From NCBI GenBank assembly GCA_963716445.1, contig OY970313.1, positions 1,674,001-1,738,000 of the forward strand: 64,000 nucleotides of DNA. The letters are read 5' to 3'. Below the pieces are notes generated by a model. The model was not told where the DNA came from. It saw only the letters and a list, made by a program, of their open reading frames with translations, and searched no databases. The position numbers were made by a program, and so were the translations under genes. Positions 55,330 through 62,952 of the stretch are shown here, piece by piece (position 1 is the stretch's first letter; each line of letters starts with the position of its first letter). Origin of the DNA: JAAYBF01 sp963716445 (lineage in GTDB: Bacteria; Actinomycetota; Thermoleophilia; Solirubrobacterales; Thermoleophilaceae).

Positions 55330-56538
55330 TCAGATCGAGATCAGCAGTCCCGTCGCGTACATCAGCAGCAAGCCGGTCACGACGCCCGTCGCGGCCAGCG
55401 GGTGCAGCAGGCGCCCGCCGGCGTCGCGCACGCTCGGCGCGATCTGGACGATCACCTGGGCGATCGCCCCCGCCCCGAGGCCGAGCAGCAGCGCCGCCAG
55501 GCTCGGGTCGAACGCCGACGCGCCGATCCAGGTCCCGAGGATCGCCGGCGCCCCGGCGAGCACGCCGAGTCCCGCGAGACGCGCCAGCGACCCCTCCGGC
55601 TTCGTCTCTCCCCTGGCCACCGGCGCCACTATCGCGAGCCCCTCGGTCGTGTTGTGCAGGGCGAAGCCGACGATCAGCGACACCCCGAGCGCGAGCGATC
55701 CGATCGCGTAGGCGGACCCGATCGCGAGACCCTCGCCGAGGTTGTGCAGGCCGATCCCGAGCGCGACCAGCAGCGCCAGCCGCCACGGACCGGCGCGGCC
55801 GCCGGCTCGCTCCGCGCGCCCGCGCAGCCATCCGTCCACGCCGGCGAGACCGAGGTAGGCGATGCCGGCGCCGAGGAAGACGAGCGACGCACCGCCGAGC
55901 GCCTGCGGCCCGCTCCCGGCGATCTCGCTGCCCTCGAGCAGCGCGTCGACTCCAAGGAAGCCGAGCAGTCCGAGCGTCAGCGCCAGCAGGAACTGGACCC
56001 AGCGCGGGTCGATCGCCCGCACCCAGGGCAGCCACAGCATCCCGATAGCGACCGGTATCAGTCCGACGTAGAGGCCGATCAGCGCCATCAGGCCGTAGAA
56101 GCCGAGGTCGGCGTCGGGCGTCTCCGCCGCCACGTCGACCGCGTGCTCGACCGTCCCGCCGGTCGCGGTCAGCAAGGTGACCCCGTACGCCTCGCCCTCG
56201 ATCCACGGGTACTGGACAGTGATCGTCGCGCCGTCGAGGCGCCCGATCTCCGCGGCGCTCTGCTCGAAGGCCGCGAAGGCGTCGTTGACCAGCACCTGGC
56301 GGATCGCCACCGGATCCGGTCCGTCGTTGCGCACGACCAGCTCGATCTCGCCCGGCCGCAGCAGCGTCCGCTCGACCGACACCTCCTCGACCGGAACGCC
56401 GTTGCGCTCCAGCCCGGGCGCGTCGAGCGCGACGAACAGCCCGATCGCCGCGCCGAGCAGCAGCAGCGGCAGCAGGCCGGCCAGCCACGCCGGAGACCGG
56501 CCCGCCGCGCGCTCGGCCGTCGCCTGCCCGGCCTCCAT
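55330..56538 (-). CDS. ZIP-family metal transporter
   Basis: 402 residues. An N-terminal membrane segment and an extracytoplasmic beta-domain of about 100 residues (residues 45-150) precede seven or eight ZIP membrane segments. The metal-site helices carry H-N-L-G-E-G-L-A-I-G and H-N-T-T-E-G-L-A-I, the H-N-x-x-E-G pairs of ZIP transporters. It would import Zn2+, Fe2+ or Mn2+. The large N-terminal domain is unusual for a bacterial ZIP. Start overlaps the multicopper oxidase stop (TGATG), and the DtxR gene follows after three bases. Confidence 0.9.
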   Translation of the reverse strand: MEAGQATAERAAGRSPAWLAGLLPLLLLGAAIGLFVALDAPGLERNGVPVEEVSVERTLLRPGEIELVVRNDGPDPVAIRQVLVNDAFAAFEQSAAEIGRLDGATITVQYPWIEGEAYGVTLLTATGGTVEHAVDVAAETPDADLGFYGLMALIGLYVGLIPVAIGMLWLPWVRAIDPRWVQFLLALTLGLLGFLGVDALLEGSEIAGSGPQALGGASLVFLGAGIAYLGLAGVDGWLRGRAERAGGRAGPWRLALLVALGIGLHNLGEGLAIGSAYAIGSLALGVSLIVGFALHNTTEGLAIVAPVARGETKPEGSLARLAGLGVLAGAPAILGTWIGASAFDPSLAALLLGLGAGAIAQVIVQIAPSVRDAGGRLLHPLAATGVVTGLLLMYATGLLISI

Positions 56539-57617
56539 CAGTCGACCACCTCCACGAACCCCATCCAGCCGAGGTCGGCGAACTCGGACACGTGGGCGTG
56601 GAACATGAACCTGCCGGCGTGCGGGAACCGCAGCTCGGCGATCCCCCGCTCGCCCTGTCCGAGGATCACCGTGTCGGTGAAGTCGCGCGCCTCGAGCTTC
56701 GTGCCCGTCGGGTACCAGTCGAAGAAGTTCGCGTGGACGTGGAACGAGTTGAGCAGGTCGAACTCGAGGATGTTCACGACGTAGGCGCGCACCAGCTCGC
56801 CGCGCTTCACGCGGATCGGCTCGTCGTGGTACGCGAACGCCACCGTGTTGACCGCGTAGACCTCGTTCGCGCGGTCGAAGTTCGTGTCGAAGCCGTTCAT
56901 GACCATCACCAGCTCGTCGGCCTTCGGCCGTCCGTCCTTGGGATCGATCACGAACGCGCCGTAGAGGCCCTTGGCGATGTGGTCGGCGAGCGGCACGGAG
57001 TGGCAGTGGTAGAGGTGCAGGCCGAACGGCTCCGCCTCGAACTCGTAGGTGAGGAAGCCGCCGGGCTCGACGTTCCCGGGTGGCGTCTGCGGAACGCCGT
57101 CCATGCGCGCCGGATGGATGCCGTGGAAGTGCATCGTGTGCGGGTGGCTCGACGCGTTGACGAAGTTGACCCGCACGAGATCGCCCTCCGTCGCCCGCAG
57201 GGTCGGTCCGGGGATCCGGCGGTTGTAGGCCCAGGCGGCGAACTTCACGCCGGGCGCGACCTCGATCTCGATGTCCTCGGCGACGACGTCGAACTCGCGC
57301 ACCGTTCGGCCGCCCTCGCGCCGCGTCCTGCCGCTGTCGAAGTCGCGCAGGATCTCGTGCGGATCGAAGCCGTTGACCGCCGGATCGACGCTGCCGACGG
57401 CGCCGCTGTGCGCCGCGCCGCGGTGAGCCTTGGCCGCCGCCCCCCCGCCCGCGCCGTGCCCGTGGTCGTGCGGCGACCGGCCGGCGGCGCGCGCGAGCTG
57501 GTCGTGGACTCCCTGGTGCGGGACCAGCTCGTGCGCCAGCGGGAGCGCGGCGGCGGCCCCGGCCGCGCCGCCGAGCAGCTTGCGCCGTGAGATCTTGTGG
57601 GAGCCAGACTCTGACAT
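56538..57617 (-). CDS. Two-domain multicopper oxidase
   Basis: 359 residues from ATG 57617. Tat signal I-S-R-R-K-L-L-G-G at 9-17, then a His-rich stretch (H-D-H-G-H-G). Copper ligands: H-P-H-T-M-H-F-H-G and L-Y-H-C-H-S-V-P-L (with type 1 Cys) in domain 1, N-S-F-H-V-H-A-N-F-F and F-M-F-H-A-H-V-S-E-F in domain 2. The size matches the two-domain laccase/ferroxidase class. In front of a ZIP importer and a DtxR repressor it may oxidise metal (Fe2+ or Mn2+) outside the membrane or reductively handle it. The start lies 10 bases from an inverted repeat that covers its promoter. Confidence 0.9.
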   Translation of the reverse strand: MSESGSHKISRRKLLGGAAGAAAALPLAHELVPHQGVHDQLARAAGRSPHDHGHGAGGGAAAKAHRGAAHSGAVGSVDPAVNGFDPHEILRDFDSGRTRREGGRTVREFDVVAEDIEIEVAPGVKFAAWAYNRRIPGPTLRATEGDLVRVNFVNASSHPHTMHFHGIHPARMDGVPQTPPGNVEPGGFLTYEFEAEPFGLHLYHCHSVPLADHIAKGLYGAFVIDPKDGRPKADELVMVMNGFDTNFDRANEVYAVNTVAFAYHDEPIRVKRGELVRAYVVNILEFDLLNSFHVHANFFDWYPTGTKLEARDFTDTVILGQGERGIAELRFPHAGRFMFHAHVSEFADLGWMGFVEVVD

Positions 57618-57626
57618 TCGCCGGTA

Positions 57627-57653
57627 TTGAATCAAAAGTTAGGCCAGACTCAA
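57627..57653. promoter_or_regulatory. Operator/promoter of the multicopper oxidase-ZIP-DtxR operon
   Basis: TTGAATC (57627-57633) and GACTCAA (57647-57653) form an inverted repeat with one mismatch around AAAAGTTAGGCCA. The segment TTAGGCCAGACTCAA (57639-57653) partly matches the DtxR/IdeR box TTAGGTTAGCCTAACC. On the minus strand TTGAGT and TCAATA, 17 bases apart, could be the -35 and -10 and coincide with the two arms. Confidence 0.55.
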
Positions 57654-57664
57654 ACCCGCAGCCT

Positions 57665-57670
57665 TAGAAT
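57665..57670 (+). promoter_or_regulatory. Leaderless-type -10 box of the YgfZ gene
   Basis: TAGAAT ends seven bases before GTG 57678; no ribosome site is present. Confidence 0.55.
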
Positions 57671-57677
57671 CGATCGT

Positions 57678-58595
57678 GTGATCGCCGTCGACGAGTACGA
57701 GCTGCTGCGCAAGCGGGCCGGCCTGGTCGAGCGCCCGCCGCGCGCGATCCTGGCCCTCGAGGGGCCGGAGGCCGCCGAGTTCCTCCAGGGTCAGGTCACC
57801 AACGACGTCGAGGCGATCGAGCCGGGCGCCGGCTGCTACGCCGCGCTGCTCGACCACAAGGGCAAGATCCGCACCGACCTGCGCGTGTCCCGGCTGGCCC
57901 CGGACCGGCTGATCGTCGACGCCGAGGCCGCCGGCCTGCCGATCCTGCGCTCGGTCTTCGAGACCTACAGCCTCGGCCGCCAGGTCACCCACGAGGACCT
58001 CTCCGCCGACCATGCCGTCCTCTCGCTGATCGGGCCCGAGGCGCGCGAGCGCCTGGAGACGGCGCCCGCGGAGCGAGAGCACGCGAACGTCATGACGCCC
58101 TACGGCCTCGCCGTCGCCACCGACGTCGGCGTCGACCTGATCTGCGGCGGCGAGCAGGCGGCCGCCGCGCTGTCCGAGCTGGGCCTTCCGGCCGCCTCGG
58201 AGCAGGCCGCCGAGTGCCTGCGGATCGAGTCGGGGCGCCCGCGACTCGGCTTCGAGCTCAACGGCGCGATCCCCCAGGAGGCCGGCCTCAACGCGCGCGC
58301 CGTGAGCTTCACCAAGGGCTGCTACGTCGGCCAGGAGACCGTCGCGCGGCTCTACTACAAGGGCAAGCCGAACCGCCATCTGCGCGGCCTGAGGCTGTCC
58401 GCGCCGGCCGAGCGCGGCGACGCGATCGTCCTCGGCGAGCGCCAGGTCGGCACGGTCGGCTCCGCCTGCGTCTCTCCCGTGCACGGCCCGATCGCCCTGG
58501 CGCTCGTCCGGCGCGAGGCCGCACCGGACGATACGGTCCTGGTCGGCGAGAGCGCCGCTCCGGCGATCGTCGTCGACCCGCCGTTCGCCGCCTAG
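57678..58595 (+). CDS. ygfZ: YgfZ/GcvT-domain folate-binding Fe-S maintenance protein
   Basis: 305 residues from GTG 57678. The family motif K-G-C-Y-V-G-Q-E-T-V-A-R is at about 214-225, preceded by F-L-Q-G-Q-V-T-N-D-V near 37 and followed by the C-terminal barrel. YgfZ (IBA57-like) uses folate to support maturation or repair of certain Fe-S enzymes. The frame is open another 17 codons upstream, but those codons cross the operator region of the divergent multicopper oxidase, and TAGAAT seven bases before this GTG supports it. It is divergent from the metal operon. Confidence 0.92.
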   Translation: MIAVDEYELLRKRAGLVERPPRAILALEGPEAAEFLQGQVTNDVEAIEPGAGCYAALLDHKGKIRTDLRVSRLAPDRLIVDAEAAGLPILRSVFETYSLGRQVTHEDLSADHAVLSLIGPEARERLETAPAEREHANVMTPYGLAVATDVGVDLICGGEQAAAALSELGLPAASEQAAECLRIESGRPRLGFELNGAIPQEAGLNARAVSFTKGCYVGQETVARLYYKGKPNRHLRGLRLSAPAERGDAIVLGERQVGTVGSACVSPVHGPIALALVRREAAPDDTVLVGESAAPAIVVDPPFAA

Positions 58596-58698
58596 GCATA
58601 TATGGTCCGGTCGCTGAAGACGGGACCGGCTCTCGACGAGGGCCCCTGACCGCATCGTCTTCGTCCGCACGTGTTGATTAGGGTTCGAGTGGGAGAGG

Positions 58699-59145
58699 AT
58701 GAAAGCCACCGGGAAGATGCGTAGCTGCAGCACCCTGCTCGTCACGGGCGGGATCTCGCTCGCGCTGGGGGCGGTCGGCTGCGGCGGCGAGGACTTCGCG
58801 AACGCTCCCCGTCCGCCGTCGGCGGTCGACCTGAGCGCCGTGATCACCGAGGAGGCCGTCTCGATCTCCCCGCGGCGCGAGGGCGCCGGTCCGATACGGA
58901 TGACGATCTCGAACCAGACCGATCGCGCGCACACGATCACGCTCGAGGGCGAGGACGTGATCGAGCGGACCGCCCCGATTCAGCCGCAGGACACGGCGAC
59001 GATCCAGAAGACGCTCACCAGCGGCACCTACGAGGTGCGTGCGGGATCGAGCCGGGCGGTCGACATCGAGGACCAGGTCCGTCCCGCCACGCTGACCATC
59101 GGGACCGAGCGCCAGGGCTCGGACCGCGAGCTGCTGCTTCCCTAG
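58699..59145 (+). CDS. Small lipoprotein, 148 aa
   Basis: 148 residues from ATG 58699 (GGGAGAGG upstream). The signal peptide ends L-G-A-V-G-C-G-G, so lipidation at C28 is expected. The mature part has a cupredoxin-like or Ig-like all-beta pattern (G-P-I-R-M-T-I-S-N-Q-T-D-R-A-H-T-I-T-L-E-G), but no Cys/His copper ligands are visible after the lipobox. It stands alone and overlaps the 3' end of the convergent GST gene by four bases. Function unknown. Confidence 0.75.
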   Translation: MKATGKMRSCSTLLVTGGISLALGAVGCGGEDFANAPRPPSAVDLSAVITEEAVSISPRREGAGPIRMTISNQTDRAHTITLEGEDVIERTAPIQPQDTATIQKTLTSGTYEVRAGSSRAVDIEDQVRPATLTIGTERQGSDRELLLP

Positions 59146-59885
59146 ACGGCGATCTTCGCCGGCAGCCACTCCGCCGGGAAGACCGGCGGCACGTGGCCGG
59201 GGAAGTCGGGCACCAGCCGCAGCGCGTGCTCCGCCGCAGGGCGGTCCGCGACCAGCGGGCGCAGATCGTCGAAGCACATCAGCAGCCGAACGCTGGTCAG
59301 GATCTGGTAGTCGGCCGCGTTCGGCTCGACCCCGCCGATCACGCCGTTGGCGATCAGGTCGTCGACCTGGTCGAGCAGCACCGGCAGCGTCGTCAGGTCC
59401 GTGCGCACGGCGTCCTCGGTCGCCTTGTTGATCCGCGCGCTGCCGTAGACGAGCGGCGCGGCCGTCGCGGCGGCGACTGCCGGCGGGATGCCCATGATCG
59501 GGCCCTCGATGAAGCTGCGGAGCCCGGAGCGGTCGCGGGTCAGCGCCCCCCAGGAGAGTCGCCGCGGCACCGGCTGCAACACCTCGTCGCCCCACTGCTC
59601 GGCGGCCTCGACCGCCGCGCGGCGGTCGGGGTCGGAGGGGAACAGCGGCGGCTCGGGCACGAGCTCGTCGAGCGCGCGAGCGATCGCCCGCGTCGTCTGG
59701 ACCTTGCGGCCGTCGATCTTGATCGCCGGCACCGTCGGGCCGGGGAAGCCCATCGCCCGCAGCAGCGGACGATCCACGACGACCGGCAGATCGCGACGGC
59801 GCCACTCGACGCCCTTGCGGTCGAGCATCAGCAGTGCGGCCTTGACGGGATGCGATCCGGGGACCGCGTAGACGATGGCTTGCAT
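59142..59885 (-). CDS. Glutathione S-transferase-like protein (paralogue)
   Basis: 247 residues from ATG 59885. Thioredoxin-fold N-terminus (Y-A-V-P-G-S-H-P-V-K-A-A, T-V-P-A-I-K-I-D-G-R-K-V-Q) and an all-helical C-terminal domain ending F-P-A-E-W-L-P-A. It shares the S-H-P motif, size and domain plan of the gene at 18999-19751. The conserved catalytic Cys or Ser of the glutathione site is not obvious (S-H-P-V instead of S-H-P-C), so the thiol substrate is doubtful. It lies upstream of and divergent from crotonyl-CoA reductase. Confidence 0.8.
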   Translation of the reverse strand: MQAIVYAVPGSHPVKAALLMLDRKGVEWRRRDLPVVVDRPLLRAMGFPGPTVPAIKIDGRKVQTTRAIARALDELVPEPPLFPSDPDRRAAVEAAEQWGDEVLQPVPRRLSWGALTRDRSGLRSFIEGPIMGIPPAVAAATAAPLVYGSARINKATEDAVRTDLTTLPVLLDQVDDLIANGVIGGVEPNAADYQILTSVRLLMCFDDLRPLVADRPAAEHALRLVPDFPGHVPPVFPAEWLPAKIAV

Positions 59886-60020
59886 CGGGCGATCCTATCT
59901 GGCTGGCCGACCAGCGCGGCCGAACGCTCGCCTCGCCCGCTCGGACCGTTCGCGGGCACGGCGTCCCCTGTACCCTCCCGACCGCCCACACGACCACGAT
60001 CTGGAGGATCTAGCGCCCCG

Positions 60021-61280
60021 ATGTCTTCTCTCGACCTGACCGACCCGACGAACATCAGCGTCGAGCCCGGCGAGCTGCCGGAGACGATGGCGGCCTGGGT
60101 GATCCGCGAGGAGCGCTTCGGCGAGCCCGAGGACGCCTTCCAGCTCGAGGAGATCGAGGTCCCTCCGCCGGGCGCGTTCGAGGTGATCGTCCGCGTGATG
60201 GCCGCGGGCGTGAACTACAACAACGTCTGGGCGGCGCTCGCCCAGCCGGTATCGGTGATGCGCTACGGCGACCACCCCGAGTTCGGCCACCACATCGGCG
60301 GCTCGGACGCGTCCGGGATCGTCTGGAAGGTCGGCGAGGGCGTCACCCGCTGGAAGCCCGGCGACGAGGTCGTCATCCACTGCAACATGGCCTCCTACGA
60401 GGACCCCGAGGTCCACGGCCTCGATCCGATGGCCGCCCCCAGCCAGATGATCTGGGGCTACGAGACCACCTGGGGCTCGTTCGCGCAGTTCACCAAGGTC
60501 CAGGCCCAGCAGCTGCTCCCGAAGCCGAAGAACCTGACCTGGGAGGAGGCCGCCTCCTACGGCCTCGTCTACTTCACCGCCTACCGGATGCTGATGAACC
60601 AGTGCGAGCTGCAGGCCGGCCACAAGGTGCTGATCTGGGGCGCCGCCGGCGGTCTCGGCGTGTTCGCGACGCAGCTCTGCGCCGCCGCCGGAGCGGAGTG
60701 CGTCGGCGTCGTCTCGTCGGCAGAGAAGGGGAAGCTGGTCGAGCAGCTCGGCGCGACCGGCTGGATCGACCGCAACGAGTTCAAGGGCATGATGCGCACC
60801 GGCAAGGAGACGCCCGACGAGGAGAAGGCGCGCTTCGCCGAGTCGCGCCGCTTCGGCAAGGCCGTCAAGGAGATCCTCGGCGAGGCGCCCGACATCGTCT
60901 TCGAGCACGTCGGCCAGGCGACGTTCCCGACCTCGGTCTTCGTCGTCAAGCCGTTCGGCAAGGTCGTCATCTGCGCCGGGACGACCGGCTTCAACCTCGA
61001 CTTCGACGTCCGCTACCTCTGGATGAAGCAGAAGCAGATCATCGGCTCGCACTTCGCCAACGCCTGGGAGTGCAACAAGGCGAACGAGCTGATCGAGAAC
61101 GGCCAGATCCGCCCGGTCCTCTGGAAGACGCTCGGCTTCGACGGCGTCGGCGAGGCCCACCAGCTGATGCGCGACAACAAGCACCTCGGCAAGATCTCGA
61201 TCCTCGTCGGCGCCGAGCGCGAGGGCCTCGGCAAGACCGAGGACGGCCCGGGGGCGATCGTCGCCGAGGTCGGCGCATGA
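60021..61280 (+). CDS. ccr: Crotonyl-CoA carboxylase/reductase
   Basis: 419 residues from ATG 60021. The medium-chain reductase fold has the Ccr-specific stretches A-A-G-V-N-Y-N-N-V-W-A-A, G-S-D-A-S-G-I-V-W-K-V-G, W-G-Y-E-T-T-W-G-S-F-A-Q-F and the cofactor motif W-G-A-A-G-G-L-G near 211. Ccr reduces crotonyl-CoA with NADPH, with or without CO2 fixation to ethylmalonyl-CoA. A MeaA-type mutase gene 1.7 kb downstream supports the ethylmalonyl-CoA pathway. It overlaps the small 112-aa gene (ATGA). Confidence 0.93.
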   Translation: MSSLDLTDPTNISVEPGELPETMAAWVIREERFGEPEDAFQLEEIEVPPPGAFEVIVRVMAAGVNYNNVWAALAQPVSVMRYGDHPEFGHHIGGSDASGIVWKVGEGVTRWKPGDEVVIHCNMASYEDPEVHGLDPMAAPSQMIWGYETTWGSFAQFTKVQAQQLLPKPKNLTWEEAASYGLVYFTAYRMLMNQCELQAGHKVLIWGAAGGLGVFATQLCAAAGAECVGVVSSAEKGKLVEQLGATGWIDRNEFKGMMRTGKETPDEEKARFAESRRFGKAVKEILGEAPDIVFEHVGQATFPTSVFVVKPFGKVVICAGTTGFNLDFDVRYLWMKQKQIIGSHFANAWECNKANELIENGQIRPVLWKTLGFDGVGEAHQLMRDNKHLGKISILVGAEREGLGKTEDGPGAIVAEVGA

Positions 61281-61615
61281 CCGCCCGCGACGGCGTCGCC
61301 GTCCAGGTCCACTGGGTGATCAACCCCTTCCGCGGCGACGCCTTCCAGGAGCTCTGGCTCCCCGCCGCCGAGGCCGCCCTCGACTTCGGCGCCACCTACT
61401 GGGCGCTGCTGCGCTCCAAGGAGGGCACGCTGGACTTCCTCCAGCACGCCCACTTCCCCACCCAGGACCACTGGGACCGCTACTGGTACGCCGAGGAGAT
61501 CGCCGCCGTTCGCGTCGAGGCCCAGGGCTACTACCAGGTGCCGCTCCTCCCTACCTTCCACACGATCATCGGCAGCGGCTCGCTCGAGCCGAACGCCGCT
61601 GCGGTCCAGCAGTAG
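61277..61615 (+). CDS. Small protein coupled to crotonyl-CoA reductase, 112 aa
   Basis: 112 residues from ATG 61277, overlapping the ccr stop by four bases. The sequence alternates short strands and helices (V-A-V-Q-V-H-W-V-I-N-P; G-A-T-Y-W-A-L-L-R-S-K; Y-Y-Q-V-P-L-L-P) and is rich in Trp, Tyr and His (Q-D-H-W-D-R-Y-W-Y), like dimeric ferredoxin-like alpha/beta-barrel proteins, though I cannot name a family. The overlap implies stoichiometric expression with Ccr; it might be a subunit, chaperone or accessory enzyme. It ends before a hairpin and a long palindrome. Confidence 0.72.
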   Translation: MTARDGVAVQVHWVINPFRGDAFQELWLPAAEAALDFGATYWALLRSKEGTLDFLQHAHFPTQDHWDRYWYAEEIAAVRVEAQGYYQVPLLPTFHTIIGSGSLEPNAAAVQQ

Positions 61616-61624
61616 CTACCGGGA

Positions 61625-61638
61625 CCCCGCTCGCGGGG
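61625..61638 (+). terminator. Hairpin after the ccr operon
   Basis: CCCCGC-TC-GCGGGG, a perfect 6-bp stem ten bases after the stop at 61615, with no T run. It is followed by the family B palindrome and could act with it to end transcription. Confidence 0.45.
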
Positions 61639-61659
61639 CCGCCACCCGTATCGCAGCAG

Positions 61660-61707
61660 CCGAATGGATGGTTGTGCACACCCTGGTGTGCACAACCATC
61701 CATTCGG
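61660..61707. repeat. Long perfect palindrome, family B copy 2
   Basis: Two perfectly complementary 23-base arms (CCGAATGGATGGTTGTGC...) around CT, in the convergent gap between the ccr operon and clpS. The inner 11 bases of each arm match the copy at 42523-42574. Confidence 0.92.
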
Positions 61708-61728
61708 ACAGAAGGCGCCCGCCGAGCG

Positions 61729-62019
61729 TCAGTCGCGCTCGAGCGGGGCCATGGTGAGGCCGAAGGAGCTGAGCTGGTCCCAGTAGTGCTCGGCGGCCTC
61801 GCGGTGGCCGGACCAGACGATCGACTTGCCCGACTTGTGGATCTGGTCGGCGATCGCGTAGCCCTTGTCGAGGGAGACGCCCGGGATCGTGCGGGCGAGC
61901 GCGGAGGCGACGCCGTCGAAGGTGTTGTGGCTGTCGTTGAGGACGATGACCCGCCAGTCGCCGCCGAGGCCGCTGCCGGGACCGGAGGTGCGGGGGCGCT
62001 CGACGGTGACGGGGGTCAC
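61729..62019 (-). CDS. clpS: ATP-dependent Clp protease adaptor ClpS
   Basis: 96 residues from GTG 62019, overlapping the upstream stop (GTGA). The ClpS core is clear: W-R-V-I-V-L-N-D-S-H-N-T-F-D-G-V near 22-37, G-Y-A-I-A-D-Q-I-H-K-S-G and V-W-S-G-H-R-E-A-A-E. The D-x-x-N/H region recognises N-degron residues and delivers substrates to ClpAP/ClpC. It is encoded downstream of an MBL-fold hydrolase, which is unusual since clpS is often beside clpA/clpC. It is convergent with the ccr operon. Confidence 0.92.
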   Translation of the reverse strand: MTPVTVERPRTSGPGSGLGGDWRVIVLNDSHNTFDGVASALARTIPGVSLDKGYAIADQIHKSGKSIVWSGHREAAEHYWDQLSSFGLTMAPLERD

Positions 62020-62864
62020 CGCAGCGCCTCCTCGCGCTCGGCGCGCTTGTCCCAGTAGCGGCGCAGGCCGGCGCCCATCTGGTCGGGGACCGCCGCCTGG
62101 AAGAACGACTCGGTGGTGGCAGCGTCGACGGCGCCGCGGGCCTCGGCCACGCTCCACTCGTCGAACGCGTCGACGTCGAGGGTGCGGGCCTTCTCCGTGC
62201 GCAGCGTCAGCTCCTCGCGCAGGCGGTCGAGATGCTCGCCGACGTCCTCGTAGCGACCGAAGTGCGTCAGGCAGAGCGCGCTCGGCCGGCGGCTGGCGAC
62301 GATGTCGAGCGAGCGCATCCAGAGCTCGACGTCGATGTCCGGCGGCGGGGTCGGCGGGATGACGTACTCGTGCGGCGGGAGGCGGACGCCGCAGACGTCG
62401 CCGACGAACGCGTCGCCGGTGACCTCGTCGAAGTAGCTGACGTGATGGGAGGCGTGGCCGGGCGTGTACTCGACCTGGAAGCCGCCCTCGATCCGCTCCC
62501 CGCCCTCGAGCGCGACGATCCGCTCCTCGGGGACGGGGGCGAACTCGCCCCAGAGGTGGTCCATCCGGTTGCCGTACAGCCGCTCGGCGCTCGCGAGCAG
62601 TCGCGAGGGGTCGGCGAGGTGGCGCGCGCCGCGCTCGTGGACGTAGACCCTGAGCTGCGGGAACTTGCGACAGAGCACTCCCGCCGCGCCCGCGTGGTCG
62701 AGGTGGATGTGGGTCAGCAGCAGCGCCTGCGGCTCCTCCTCGAGGTTGTCGAGCAGCGTGTCGAGCGAGGAAGTCGGACCGGGATCGACGATCAGGCCCG
62801 CCGTCTCGTAGGCGCAGATGACGCGGTCGCGCCCGAGGTGATTGACGTCGATGGCCCGTGCCAT
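62016..62864 (-). CDS. Metallo-beta-lactamase-fold hydrolase
   Basis: 282 residues from ATG 62864. The zinc motif T-H-I-H-L-D-H-A-G is at 51-59, with the third His in Y-T-P-G-H-A-S-H-H (about 135) and the Asp in F-V-G-D-V. It belongs to the MBL hydrolase group that includes glyoxalase II-like and persulfide dioxygenase-like proteins. The C-terminal helical part (220-282) is additional. Substrate unknown. It overlaps the clpS start and is divergent from the mutase gene. Confidence 0.9.
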   Translation of the reverse strand: MARAIDVNHLGRDRVICAYETAGLIVDPGPTSSLDTLLDNLEEEPQALLLTHIHLDHAGAAGVLCRKFPQLRVYVHERGARHLADPSRLLASAERLYGNRMDHLWGEFAPVPEERIVALEGGERIEGGFQVEYTPGHASHHVSYFDEVTGDAFVGDVCGVRLPPHEYVIPPTPPPDIDVELWMRSLDIVASRRPSALCLTHFGRYEDVGEHLDRLREELTLRTEKARTLDVDAFDEWSVAEARGAVDAATTESFFQAAVPDQMGAGLRRYWDKRAEREEALR

Positions 62865-62938
62865 GGCGAACGCGTGACGATAACAACGCCGCGATCGGCC
62901 GCGGACCGCCGCGGTTCGCCACCGCGGTCGAGCCACCG

Positions 62939-62944
62939 TAGAAT
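62939..62944 (+). promoter_or_regulatory. Leaderless-type -10 box of the mutase gene
   Basis: TAGAAT ends eight bases before ATG 62953 and no ribosome site is present. Confidence 0.55.
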
Positions 62945-62952
62945 CCCCCTCG

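Noticed and set aside
54640..56538. Zinc-only role for the ZIP operon under Zur
   Set aside because: The linked regulator is DtxR-type, not Fur-type, and no Zur-box-like sequence precedes the operon; iron or manganese is at least as likely.
57627..57677. N-terminal extension of YgfZ from 57627
   Set aside because: It would start inside the operator of the divergent metal operon; its residues show no YgfZ similarity and the GTG at 57678 has a well-placed TAGAAT.
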